From assembly GCA_013695575.1 (NCBI GenBank), contig JACDAF010000186.1:1-17575 (forward strand): a stretch of 17,575 bases of DNA, written 5' to 3'. The stretch comes from Chloroflexota bacterium (GTDB taxonomy: Bacteria > Chloroflexota > Limnocylindria > P2-11E). Position numbers and translations under genes: made by a program. Shown piece by piece: positions 1-7,362 of the stretch (the first letter of the stretch is position 1; the number at the start of each line of letters is the position of its first letter). The notes beneath the pieces were generated by a model. It was not told the DNA's origin and did no database searches. It was given only the letters and a program-made list of their open reading frames with translations.

Positions 1-290
1 CCCTGCCGCACGTGCTCCATGAGGCGCTCGAAGCTCGGGGCGAACACGATGTTCGTGAGGCCCTGCACGAGGTAGTAGACGCCCGTCAGCGCGACCATCT
101 GCGGCAGCGACCAGCCGTTCAGCGAGCCCGTGTGCGAGAAGATGACGAGCACGGCGCCGAGGCTCGTTCCGATGACCAGGAGCATCTCGAGGATGCCCAT
201 GAAGAAGTTCGTGCGGTACTCCAGCTCGAATTGGAACTCCGTCGAGACGAACGAGCCGAAGATCCGAAGGTAGCGGCCCACGCTACGCAC
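1..290 (-). CDS. ABC-2 type transporter permease, second subunit (partial, cut by window edge)
   Basis: This is the N-terminal 96 residues of a membrane protein; the rest lies beyond base 1. It opens with a short cytoplasmic stretch rich in Arg, Phe and Glu. A FFMGILEMLLVIG segment follows and begins the first membrane helix, and a second hydrophobic stretch includes VALTGVYYLVQGL. This pattern fits the permeases of the uncharacterised three-gene ABC exporter group (COG4586 ATPase with COG4587 and COG3694 permeases). Assignment to the COG3694 type is by context and family memory. The chosen GTG start at 290 overlaps the stop of the preceding permease by eight bases (GTGCGTAG); a second in-frame GTG lies three codons later. 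Substrate unknown. Confidence 0.82.
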   Translation of the reverse strand, partial: MRSVGRYLRIFGSFVSTEFQFELEYRTNFFMGILEMLLVIGTSLGAVLVIFSHTGSLNGWSLPQMVALTGVYYLVQGLTNIVFAPSFERLMEHVRQ

Positions 291-1080
291 CGACCGCCGA
301 GTACTGGCGCAGTCCCGCGCGCCAGGCGAACGTGAACCCGACCCAGGCGATCGCGAGCCAGATGGCCTGGGCCGCGATGATGAGGAGCGAGGCCTCGAGG
401 CTCGTCGAGCCGCGCAGGATCTCCGTCGGCGCCCCGAGCATGTACCAGAACGGCAGCGCGTAGCTCAGCGCCTGGAGCCAGCCCGGTACGAGGGCGATCG
501 GCGCGATCTGGCCCGCGAAGATGAAGCTCGCGCGCATGAAGAGCGTGTTCGCGGTGCGCATCCGTGTCACCCAGAAGGCAAGCGTCGCGATGACCCAGGT
601 GAACACGAACGCCAGCGCCGCGGCGAGGATGATGCTCGGGACGAACAGGACGAGGTGGTACGGCTGCGTGTCGAAGCGCGCGCCGAACGTCAGCACCACT
701 CCGACCAGGACGAGCGAGAGCGGGACGATGGTCGTGAGCTTGAAGACCGCGTTCTCGACGATGCTGTAGTGCAGCGGGTGCAGCGGTCGCAGGAGCTTCG
801 GCGAGAGCCTCCCCTGCCGGATCTCGAACTCGAACTCGTGCGAGTTCCAGGCCATCGTGAGGTGCGTCACGAGCGTCAGGCACACGAAGTACGTCGTGAA
901 GTCGCCGACGCTGAACCCGCCGACGCTGCCGCCCTGCGTCGTGGCGACCGCCGCCCACGCGGCGAGGAAGATGATCGGACGGATGATGGAGAAGAGCATC
1001 CAGAGGAGCGCCTGCACGCGGTACTGCGCCGCCTGCTGGAGCTGCCAGACGAGCAGCGCGCGATACGTCGCGAGCCTCAC
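283..1080 (-). CDS. ABC-2 type transporter permease, first subunit
   Basis: A 265-residue integral membrane protein with about six hydrophobic segments (roughly residues 20-45, 60-80, 110-132, 145-172, 180-200 and 230-255). This is the layout of ABC-2 exporter permeases. A short soluble stretch near residues 80-105 (HEFEFEIRQGRLSPKLLRPL) matches the family pattern of an amphipathic region with a G-x-L-S-x-x-L-L-x-P motif. It resembles the COG4587 permease of a widespread uncharacterised exporter. It presumably forms a heterodimeric channel with the next permease, driven by the ATPase upstream. The GTG start shares GTGA with the ATPase stop, so translation is probably coupled. The exported substrate cannot be told from sequence. 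Confidence 0.88.
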   Translation of the reverse strand: MRLATYRALLVWQLQQAAQYRVQALLWMLFSIIRPIIFLAAWAAVATTQGGSVGGFSVGDFTTYFVCLTLVTHLTMAWNSHEFEFEIRQGRLSPKLLRPLHPLHYSIVENAVFKLTTIVPLSLVLVGVVLTFGARFDTQPYHLVLFVPSIILAAALAFVFTWVIATLAFWVTRMRTANTLFMRASFIFAGQIAPIALVPGWLQALSYALPFWYMLGAPTEILRGSTSLEASLLIIAAQAIWLAIAWVGFTFAWRAGLRQYSAVGA

Positions 1081-2111
1081 CGGGTCGCCTCCGCGAGCTC
1101 AGGCGAGGAAGGGTGGTCGGTGACCTGCTCTCCCGAGAAGACGCGATCGATCACCTCCTCGATCGGGGGGTCCTCGACGGACAGATCGGCCAGGCCGCTC
1201 TCGAGATCGCGGACGAGGCGAGCGGTCCGTTCGGCGGCCTCGGCCCGCGGGACACGGAGCCGCACGACGCCGTTCTCGCTCGATACGACATCGCCATACG
1301 CGGAGAGATCCCGGCCGAGCGCGCCGTCCCGCAGGGTCGCACCGACGAGCTTGTAGGGCGCCATCCGCTCCGCCAGGTCGGCGAGTCCTCCGTCGTACAG
1401 GATCCGCCCGTGGTGGATGACGATGACGCGGCGGCAGAGCGCGACGATGTCGTCCATGTAGTGGCTCGTGAGCAGGATCGTGCCGCCGCTGCGCCGGTTC
1501 AGCTCCCTGATGAACGTGCGGATCCGGGCCTGCATCGACACGTCGAGACCGAGCGTCGGCTCGTCGAGGAACACGACCTCAGGGCGGTGCAGGAGCCCCG
1601 CGGCGAACTCGACCTTCATCCGCTCGCCGAGCGAGAGCTGCCGCACGGGCTTGTGCAGGAGCGGCCCAAGCTCGAGCAGCTCCGTGAGCTCGTCCAGAGT
1701 CTCCCGGTACTGCGCGTCGCCGATATCGTAGATCTGCTTCAGCACGAGGAACGAATCCGCCGCCGGGATGTCCCATACCAGCTGCGTGCGGTTGCCCATG
1801 AGCAGCGTCATGCGCCGGAGGAAGCGGTCCTCGCGCCGCCACGGCACGTGGCCGAGCACGCTGGCCTCACCACTGGTCGGGAAGAGCAGTCCCGAGAGCA
1901 TCTTCAGCGTCGTGGTCTTCCCCGCCCCGTTCGGCCCGAGGAATCCGACGACCTCGCCGGACGCGATCCCGAAATCGATCTCCGACACGGCGGGAACGTC
2001 CTTGTACGTGCGCTTCACGAGCGAGCGGAACGTCGCGCCGAGCCCCGTCGCGCGCTCGTGCACCCTGTAGATCTTCGTGAGCCCGCGGACGTGAACGACC
2101 GGCGCTGTCAT
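1077..2111 (-). CDS. ABC transporter ATP-binding protein (COG4586-like)
   Basis: A 344-residue ABC ATPase. Walker A GPNGAGKTT is at residues 59-67, signature LSLGERMKVE at 159-168, Walker B VVFLDEPT at 179-186, and the switch histidine in LLTSHY is at 217. The Q-loop region reads MGNRTQLVWD, and the segment with MGNR and QLVWDIP is characteristic of the COG4586 group that partners two ABC-2 permeases. The reading frame is open up to 2243, but I start at ATG 2111 (MTAPVVHVRGLTKIY), where the conserved ABC fold begins; an earlier start would overlap the divergent plus-strand gene. It is first in a three-gene operon with both permeases. It energises export of an unidentified substrate at the cytoplasmic membrane. 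Confidence 0.92.
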   Translation of the reverse strand: MTAPVVHVRGLTKIYRVHERATGLGATFRSLVKRTYKDVPAVSEIDFGIASGEVVGFLGPNGAGKTTTLKMLSGLLFPTSGEASVLGHVPWRREDRFLRRMTLLMGNRTQLVWDIPAADSFLVLKQIYDIGDAQYRETLDELTELLELGPLLHKPVRQLSLGERMKVEFAAGLLHRPEVVFLDEPTLGLDVSMQARIRTFIRELNRRSGGTILLTSHYMDDIVALCRRVIVIHHGRILYDGGLADLAERMAPYKLVGATLRDGALGRDLSAYGDVVSSENGVVRLRVPRAEAAERTARLVRDLESGLADLSVEDPPIEEVIDRVFSGEQVTDHPSSPELAEATR

Positions 2112-2190
2112 GGACAGACGAGCGTACCCGAGCGACCGAGCCTGCCTCATCGTCGCGTGCGTTGATTCGATGGTCGCTATCGTCGTGGCG
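2112..2190. promoter_or_regulatory. Divergent intergenic region (promoters expected)
   Basis: These 79 bases separate the minus-strand ABC operon from the plus-strand PNPOx/HIT pair, so both transcripts should begin in or near here. I see no convincing pair of -35 and -10 boxes and no strong Shine-Dalgarno sequence in either direction. A TACGCT sequence lies just upstream of the ABC ATPase start on the minus strand and is the only weak -10-like hexamer. The call rests on gene arrangement, not on a recognised motif. Confidence 0.3.
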
Positions 2191-2688
2191 ATGGCGAAGG
2201 ACCCGCCTCGCGCGACGCGCCCCCACATCCCCGGATACGGCATTCCGCACGCACCCGAAGGGATGCTCCCGTGGGGCGAGGTCGAGCGTGCGCTGGGTGG
2301 AGCGCCACGCTACTGGATCGCGACCACCGACGACGCGGGTGCGCCACACGTCATCCAGCAGTGGGGCGCGTTCATCGATGGAAGCCTCTACTTCGAGGGT
2401 GGCTCGGACACGCGCTGGGCGCGCAACCTCGCGCGCGACCCGCGCATCGCCGCGAGCGTCGAGGCCGAGGGCCTCGCGATCATGATCGAAGGACGCGTCG
2501 AGTGGCTCACGCCGCACCCGACGCTGGCCAACGCGATCATCGCGTCGTACGCGACGAAGCCGTACGGCTACACACCCGATCCAAAGCACTGGGTAGGCGA
2601 TCGCCTCGTCGCCATCCGGCCGGTGAAGGCCTTCGCGTGGAGGTTCGAGGACTTCAACACGACCGCGACGCGGTTCCGGTTCGCGTGA
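2191..2688 (+). CDS. Pyridoxamine 5'-phosphate oxidase-like (split-barrel FMN/F420-binding) protein
   Basis: A 165-residue single-domain protein. The core YWIATTDDAGAPHVIQQWG, then LYFEGGSDTRWARNLARDPR and AIMIEGRVEWL, follows the split-barrel order of PNPOx-like proteins: first strand 'ATT..DG.PH', the 'S...R..NL..dPR' phosphate-binding turn, then 'G.v'. The N-terminal PRATRPHIPGYGI stretch is common in actinobacterial and Chloroflexota members. These proteins bind FMN, F420 or heme-breakdown ligands; the exact substrate is unknown, and true PNPOx activity is not implied. I chose ATG 2191; ATG 2170 (seven residues longer) is equally possible, as neither has a clear ribosome site. It overlaps the following HIT gene by GTGA, so the two are translated together. 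Confidence 0.8.
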   Translation: MAKDPPRATRPHIPGYGIPHAPEGMLPWGEVERALGGAPRYWIATTDDAGAPHVIQQWGAFIDGSLYFEGGSDTRWARNLARDPRIAASVEAEGLAIMIEGRVEWLTPHPTLANAIIASYATKPYGYTPDPKHWVGDRLVAIRPVKAFAWRFEDFNTTATRFRFA

Positions 2689-3104
2689 GCGTCCATGCCG
2701 CGGACTGCATCTTCTGCCGCATCGTGGCCGGTGAGGCGGAGAGCGCCCGTGTCTACGAGGACGACAGCGTCCTCGCCTTCCTCAACATCGCGCCCGCCAC
2801 CGAGGGCCACACCCTGGTCATCCCGAAGCGGCACGCACGCAACATCTTCGACATCGCCCCCGCGGACCTCGGGGACGTCGCTCGGGCGGCCAAACGCGTC
2901 GCCGAATTGCAGCGCGATCGGCTCGCCTGTGAGGGTGTGACGCTCTTCCAGTCGAACGAGGCGGCCGGCTGGCAGAGCGTCTTCCACTACCACGTCCACG
3001 TGGTGCCGCGCTACCGCGACGACCCGCTCGTTCCGCCGTGGCGTCCCACGACGGCCGAGCCCGCGACGCTGGAGCGCATCGCGGGGCGCCTGCGCGGGGT
3101 CTGA
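2685..3104 (+). CDS. HIT family nucleotide hydrolase (HINT-like)
   Basis: A 139-residue histidine-triad protein. It begins with the typical DCIFCRIVAGE block (CxxC at residues 8 and 11, a probable zinc pair). The middle block GHTLVIPKRH is at 41-50, and the histidine triad HYHVHVV is at 101-107 inside QSVFHYHVHVVPRY. HIT proteins hydrolyse or transfer nucleoside phosphoramidates and dinucleoside polyphosphates through the central triad histidine. The length is normal for bacterial HINT proteins. The GTG start at 2685 sits inside the PNPOx stop (GTGA). That start places the CxxC eight residues in, as in relatives, and no ATG lies nearer. It converges with rseP, 43 bases away. Confidence 0.93.
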   Translation: MSVHAADCIFCRIVAGEAESARVYEDDSVLAFLNIAPATEGHTLVIPKRHARNIFDIAPADLGDVARAAKRVAELQRDRLACEGVTLFQSNEAAGWQSVFHYHVHVVPRYRDDPLVPPWRPTTAEPATLERIAGRLRGV

Positions 3105-3147
3105 GACCGAACCCGAGCCAGGCCCCGAGCGTGGAGGTCCCTGGGAC

Positions 3148-4236
3148 TCAGCCGCCGACCGCGCGACGGATGTCGCTGATGCTCACCAGGACGAGGAGAG
3201 CGAGCAGGAGGACGAACCCGGCCGCGTGGATGCCCGCCTCGAGCTGCGGTGAGAGCCTGCGGCGGAAAAGCCCCGCGACGAGCACGAAGAAGAGGCGCCC
3301 GCCGTCGAGACCGGGGAACGGCACGATGTTGAGAACACCGAGGTTCACCGAGAGGACCCCGACGAGCTTGAGCAGTGTCGGGAGACCCAGCTCGGCGACC
3401 TGCCCCGTGACCTGGAAGATGCCGACGGGCCCCGTGACCTCCGGCGCCGGGCCGGTGCCGCTGCCGCCTCGGCCGATCAGCTGTCCGGGAAGCTCCAGGA
3501 TCTGCGTGACGACCTCGCCGCTGAGCGCCCACGCCTGCCCGAAGGCCTCCGGAACGCCGACCGCCATCGGCCCCTGGACGTCCTCGATCTTGATCCCGAG
3601 TGGTCCTTCGCCCTCGGGCGGCTCCGCTCGTGGGATCGCCCGCACTGTCGGGATCGGGCGGCCGTTGCGCATGACCTCGAGTGCGATCTCCTTCTCGACG
3701 TTGCGGCGCGTGTACTGGATGAGCTCGCGCGTGGTCGACACCTTGCGCCCGTCGACGCTCACCACGATGTCGCCCGGCTGGAAGCCGGCGACCTCGGCTG
3801 GTGAGCCCGCCGCGACCCCGCGTTCGGCGACGCGCACCTCGCCCGTTGGCCCGGTCGTCCCCATCGCGAACGCGGCCGTGAGAACGACCAGCGCGAGGAC
3901 GAAGTTCATGGTCACGCCCGCCACGAGGACGATCGCCTGGGCCCACCAGGGCTTCGAGGTGAAGGCGCGCGGATCGCCTTCGCCCTGCTGCTTGATGGAG
4001 AAATCATCCTGCCCGAGGATCCGCACGAAGCCGCCGAACGGTATCCAGTTCAAGGTGTAGTCGATCTCGGCATGTCGGACACCGACCGCCCGGGGCGGGA
4101 AGCCGAAGGCGAACTCGAGCACCTTCATCCCGAGGAGCCGCGCCGTCAGGTAGTGCCCGAACTCGTGCACCGCGATGATGAGCGTGAACACGAGAAGGAA
4201 GATCGCGAGCGTCCGCAGGCTACCGAGGATCTCCAT
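3148..4236 (-). CDS. rseP: RIP site-2 metalloprotease RseP (M50)
   Basis: A 362-residue membrane zinc protease that cleaves transmembrane substrates such as anti-sigma factors inside the membrane. The first helix carries HEFGH (residues 24-28, two zinc histidines and the catalytic glutamate). The family block NWIPFGGFVRI follows. A single PDZ domain lies at about 130-200 (SPAEVAGFQPGDIVVSVDG). The second active-site helix has NIVPFPGLDGGRL with the third zinc ligand Asp311. It has one PDZ rather than the two of E. coli, as is usual in Gram-positive-type and many other bacteria. It is the last gene of the rpsB-to-rseP run, 64 bases after dxr; that spacer holds a perfect inverted repeat. The ATG start puts HEFGH in the first helix as expected. 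Confidence 0.95.
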   Translation of the reverse strand: MEILGSLRTLAIFLLVFTLIIAVHEFGHYLTARLLGMKVLEFAFGFPPRAVGVRHAEIDYTLNWIPFGGFVRILGQDDFSIKQQGEGDPRAFTSKPWWAQAIVLVAGVTMNFVLALVVLTAAFAMGTTGPTGEVRVAERGVAAGSPAEVAGFQPGDIVVSVDGRKVSTTRELIQYTRRNVEKEIALEVMRNGRPIPTVRAIPRAEPPEGEGPLGIKIEDVQGPMAVGVPEAFGQAWALSGEVVTQILELPGQLIGRGGSGTGPAPEVTGPVGIFQVTGQVAELGLPTLLKLVGVLSVNLGVLNIVPFPGLDGGRLFFVLVAGLFRRRLSPQLEAGIHAAGFVLLLALLVLVSISDIRRAVGG

Positions 4237-4255
4237 CGCTACGATGTCCGAACGA

Positions 4256-4287
4256 CGCTCGGCGGGGCAGGACGGTCACGCCGAGCG
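4256..4287 (-). repeat. Perfect 9-bp inverted repeat in the dxr-rseP spacer
   Basis: Arms CGCTCGGCG (4256-4264) and CGCCGAGCG (4279-4287) are perfect reverse complements around a 14-base loop. They sit between the dxr stop and the rseP start, so the transcript would carry a stable GC hairpin about 20 bases upstream of the rseP ATG. No T-tract follows on either strand, so it does not look like an intrinsic terminator. It may modulate rseP translation or protect or process the mRNA end of dxr; role unproven. Confidence 0.5.
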
Positions 4288-4300
4288 GCGCGAGGCATGA

Positions 4301-5404
4301 TCACCTACTTGCCGCCGCGGCCGGCAGCGTGAGCGACTCGCGCACGGCCCGGTCGATCGCGACGATCTCGGCGAGCTCCGGAGCCTGCCCGCGGCCCTCG
4401 TGTGCCCCGAGCTCCGCGCCGTGCCGGAGCATGCCCGGGATCGCTGTGAACGCGATCTCATTCCGGAGGAACGCGTCGACGGCGACCTCATCGGCCGCCG
4501 ACAGCCCGACCATCGCGGCGAGATCGCCCGAGCGCGCTGTCTCGAGCACGATCGCGAAGCACGGGTAGCGCGCAGGGTCGACGGGTCCGAGGCGGAGCGA
4601 GCGCACCTGCTCCCAATCGAAGCGCGGCGCCGGGCACTCGGCGCGGTCCCAGAGGAGGGCGTACTGGATCGGCAGGCGCATGTCGGGCTCGGCGAGCTGC
4701 GCCTTCACGCTGCCGTCCGCAAGCTCCACGAGCGCGTGCACGACGCTCTCGTGATGCAGCACCACGTCGATGCGGTCGTACGGGAGGTCGTACAGCCAGC
4801 GCGTCTCCACGACCTCATAGCCCTTGTTCACGAGGGTCGCGGAATCGATCGTGACCTTCGGGCCCATCGTCCACGTCGGATGCTGCAGCGCCTCCTCCGC
4901 GGAAACGCTGGCGAGCTCGACGGGCTCGCGGTCGCGGAACGCACCGCCGGAAGCCGTGAGCGCGACGCGCCTGACGTGTCGTGGCTCCACGCCCTCGAGG
5001 CACTGCCACAGCGCGTGGTGCTCACTGTCGACGGGGCGCAGCCGTTTCCCGGCGCCCCCGGCGAGGGCGCGCACGAGGTGCCCCGCGACAACGAGCACCT
5101 CCTTGTTCGCAAGCGCGACGTCCTTGCCCGCCCCGAGCGCGGCGAGTGTGGCCTCGACGCCGGCGAAACCGGGCGTGGCGACGAGGACCAGATCGACGTC
5201 GCCCGCCGTCGCGCTCTCTCGCAGACCCGCAGTCCCCACGAGCGCCCGCGCGCCGAACTCCGTCGCGAGCGCCGCGAGCTCGGTCCGCCGCCGGTCCGCG
5301 GCGAGCGCGACGACCTGAAGCCGGTCCGGGTGCAGGCGCGCGATCTCGAGCGCCTGCCGGCCGATCGAGCCCGTCGCGCCGAGGACCGCGAGCCGCGTGG
5401 TCAT
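4301..5404 (-). CDS. dxr: 1-deoxy-D-xylulose-5-phosphate reductoisomerase
   Basis: A 367-residue enzyme of the MEP isoprenoid pathway. It converts DXP to 2-C-methylerythritol 4-phosphate with NADPH and a divalent metal. NADPH-binding GATGSIG is at residues 9-15 and ANKE at 99-102. The metal-binding PVDSEH block is at 124-129 (Asp126, Glu128), the flexible loop HPTWTMGPKVTIDSAT at 175-190, and NKGYE at 193-197 supplies the third acidic ligand. Length is slightly short of the usual 380-400. The open frame extends far upstream, but ATG 5404 (MTTRLAVLGATGSIG) gives the normal N terminus and forms ATGA with the cdsA stop. Its product is a precursor for the undecaprenyl-PP made by the nearby uppS. 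Confidence 0.96.
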   Translation of the reverse strand: MTTRLAVLGATGSIGRQALEIARLHPDRLQVVALAADRRRTELAALATEFGARALVGTAGLRESATAGDVDLVLVATPGFAGVEATLAALGAGKDVALANKEVLVVAGHLVRALAGGAGKRLRPVDSEHHALWQCLEGVEPRHVRRVALTASGGAFRDREPVELASVSAEEALQHPTWTMGPKVTIDSATLVNKGYEVVETRWLYDLPYDRIDVVLHHESVVHALVELADGSVKAQLAEPDMRLPIQYALLWDRAECPAPRFDWEQVRSLRLGPVDPARYPCFAIVLETARSGDLAAMVGLSAADEVAVDAFLRNEIAFTAIPGMLRHGAELGAHEGRGQAPELAEIVAIDRAVRESLTLPAAAASR

Positions 5405-6144
5405 CTCCCCATCATCCCAGACCGCGCGACGACGAAACCGAGGTACACGACGGGCGCGACGAGCAGCAGGCTGTCGATGCGATCGAGCACGCCACCATGG
5501 CCCGGGATGATGCCGCCCGAGTCTTTCGCCCCGGCGGCCCGTTTCAGAGCGGACTCGATGAGATCGCCCGCGAGCGCCGCCGGTCCCGCGAATAGAGCGA
5601 CGATCGCGACGGCTGCCGGCGCAAGCCCGTAGACGGCACCGAACGCCAGCGCGACCAGCGCCGCAGCCGCGATGCCCGCGACGGTGCCCTCGAGCGTCTT
5701 CCGCGGGCTGAGAAGCGGCGCGATGCGCCGCCGGCCGATACGGGACCCCACCGCATACGCGGAGATGTCCGCCGCCCAGGTCACCGCGAGCGCCAGCAAC
5801 GCCCACCTCGCGAAGGACGGCGCGACGGTGCCCCGTTCGCCGGCCCAGGCGAACTGCAGCTGCGCGAGCGCGGCGAGCCCTCCCGTCAGGTAGAGGCCGC
5901 CCACGATCAACGCCGCGCCAAGGGCCGCCCCACGGAACGCGCGACGGGCGAGACGGGCAAGCTCGACGTAGGCGAGCACGCCACCGACTATCAGCAGCGG
6001 TATCCACGCGAACGAGAACACCAGCAACGAGAGCAGCACGAGCGCGCCGTACCCGGCGCCGGCGACGACGCGGGTTCCGGCGCGGCCGGGTGCCGCGCTC
6101 GGGCCAGGCGGGCTAACGGCCGAAGCGGCGTTCGCGCGTCGCAA
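5401..6144 (-). CDS. cdsA: Phosphatidate cytidylyltransferase (CDP-diglyceride synthase)
   Basis: A polytopic membrane enzyme that makes CDP-diacylglycerol from phosphatidic acid and CTP, the branch point of phospholipid synthesis. The C-terminal family signature is complete: SALKRAAGAKDSGGIIPGHG followed by GVLDRID, with the K-D pair, HGG and DR-x-D metal and catalytic residues. Upstream, SPRKTLEG is another conserved block. About six hydrophobic segments are visible. The start is uncertain: there is no ATG or GTG between the uppS stop and the first membrane helix. The best in-frame candidate is TTG at 6144, inside uppS (32-base overlap), giving about 247 residues; an ATG at 6252 seems too far upstream. 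The shared ATGA links it to dxr. Confidence 0.88.
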   Translation of the reverse strand: MRRANAASAVSPPGPSAAPGRAGTRVVAGAGYGALVLLSLLVFSFAWIPLLIVGGVLAYVELARLARRAFRGAALGAALIVGGLYLTGGLAALAQLQFAWAGERGTVAPSFARWALLALAVTWAADISAYAVGSRIGRRRIAPLLSPRKTLEGTVAGIAAAALVALAFGAVYGLAPAAVAIVALFAGPAALAGDLIESALKRAAGAKDSGGIIPGHGGVLDRIDSLLLVAPVVYLGFVVARSGMMGR

Positions 6145-6805
6145 ACGATTCGAGCGCGCGATCGAGATCGCCGACCGAGAAGTCCGGCCACAGCACGTCT
6201 GTCGCCCACATCTCGGCGTAGGCGACCTCCCAGAGCAGGAAGTTCGAGACACGCAGCTCCCCGCCGGTGCGGATCATGAGGTCGGGGTCAGGATGCAGAG
6301 GAGCGTAGAGCCGAGAGCCGATGGCTTCCTCGTCGACCCCCTCGGGCCGGATGCCCTCACGCACGATGGCCCGCACTGCATCCACGATCTCGGCGCGCCC
6401 GCCGTAGTTGAAGGCGATGGTCATCGTGCCATTGGTACCGGCCGCCGTGGCCGCCACCGCCTCAGCGATCGCGCGCTGCGATCGCTCCGACACCTCCCCG
6501 AGGCGTCCGATGACCCGGAGGCGGACGCCGTCGTCAACAAGCGCCCGCGTCTCGCGACGGATCGTCTCCTCGAGGAGTGCCATGAGCGCGCCCACCTCTT
6601 CGTCGCCGCGTTTCCAATTCTCGGTCGAGAAGCCGTACAGCGTTACGTACTCGACGCCACGATCGCGTGCCGCCTTCACGGTGCGGCGGATGGTCTCGAC
6701 CCCCGCGCGGTGGCCGGCGATCGCCGGCAGATGCCGGCGCTTCGCCCAGCGGCGGTTCCCGTCCATCACGAAGGCGATATGGCGCGGGACCGCTCGCTCG
6801 GTCAC
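6113..6805 (-). CDS. uppS: Undecaprenyl diphosphate synthase (cis-prenyltransferase)
   Basis: A 230-residue cytosolic enzyme that adds isopentenyl units in cis to farnesyl-PP to build the C55 carrier lipid for cell-wall polymers. It has the catalytic and magnesium block FVMDGNRRWAKRR (Asp15), the FSTENWKR block at 59-66, and the C-terminal RTGGELRVSNFLLWEVAYAE with the pyrophosphate-binding arginines. The GTG start at 6805 overlaps the frr stop as GTGA and leaves a short N-terminal lead before the conserved HIAFVMDGN. The open frame continues upstream inside frr but has no family similarity there. It lies in the conserved order frr-uppS-cdsA-dxr. Confidence 0.96.
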   Translation of the reverse strand: MTERAVPRHIAFVMDGNRRWAKRRHLPAIAGHRAGVETIRRTVKAARDRGVEYVTLYGFSTENWKRGDEEVGALMALLEETIRRETRALVDDGVRLRVIGRLGEVSERSQRAIAEAVAATAAGTNGTMTIAFNYGGRAEIVDAVRAIVREGIRPEGVDEEAIGSRLYAPLHPDPDLMIRTGGELRVSNFLLWEVAYAEMWATDVLWPDFSVGDLDRALESFATRERRFGR

Positions 6806-7362
6806 ACGCTGAGGATCTCTTTCTCCTTCACGGAGCCGATCTCGTCGCACTGGAGGATGTAGCGGTCGGTGAGCTTCTGGAGTGCCGCCTCGGCCCGCTT
6901 CATGTCGTCCGCAGAGACGCCGGCGCCCTTCTCCTTCGCGCGCAGCTCGTCGTGCGCGTGCCGTCGGAGGCCGCGAATCTCGACGCGACCCTCTTCTACC
7001 TTCTTGTGCAGCTGCTTCACGAGGTCCTTGCGGCGCTCCTCCGTGAGCGTGGGGATCTGCAGGCGGATGAGCGCGCCGTCGTTCGACGGCGTGAGCCCGA
7101 GGTCGCTCGCGATGATCGCCTTCTCGATCGGCTTGATCAGGCTCTTGTCCCACGGCTGGATGACGATCTGCCGCGGCTCAGGAGCGCTGATCGCGGCGAG
7201 CTGGATGAGTGGCGTCGGGGTGCCATAGGCATCGACCTCGAGCGACTCCACGAGCGACGGCGCGGCGCGGCCGGTCCGGACCGTCGCGGCATCCTTCTTG
7301 AGCGCCTCGATCGCTTTCTTCATGCGCGTGTCGCTCATGGCGAGGACCTCTTCGAAGGCCAT
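6802..7362 (-). CDS. frr: Ribosome recycling factor
   Basis: A 186-residue protein matching the usual 185-residue length. With EF-G it splits the post-termination ribosome. The conserved N-terminal block AATVRTGRAAPSLVESLEVD is present. The central beta domain carries YGTPTPLIQLAAIS, PEPRQIVIQPWDKSLIKPIE and GALIRLQIPTLTEERRKDL. The C-terminal long helix ends in the DEIGSVKEKEILSV tail. Its ATG at 7362 shares one base with the pyrH stop (TGATG), the classic coupled pyrH-frr junction. A later in-frame ATG (MSDTR, residue 9) is less likely because relatives keep a similar N-terminal helix. Confidence 0.97.
   Translation of the reverse strand: MAFEEVLAMSDTRMKKAIEALKKDAATVRTGRAAPSLVESLEVDAYGTPTPLIQLAAISAPEPRQIVIQPWDKSLIKPIEKAIIASDLGLTPSNDGALIRLQIPTLTEERRKDLVKQLHKKVEEGRVEIRGLRRHAHDELRAKEKGAGVSADDMKRAEAALQKLTDRYILQCDEIGSVKEKEILSV

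Noticed and set aside
1113..2165. 350-codon plus-strand open frame opposite the ABC ATPase
   Set aside because: Covers the Walker and signature motifs of the real gene in antisense; no own features.
2191..2688. Annotation as true PdxH pyridoxamine phosphate oxidase
   Set aside because: Only the split-barrel core is shared; the C-terminal PLP-binding part of PdxH is not seen.
3105..3147. Possible bidirectional terminator between the HIT gene and rseP
   Set aside because: Only a 4-bp GTCC/GGAC stem and no T-tract on either strand.
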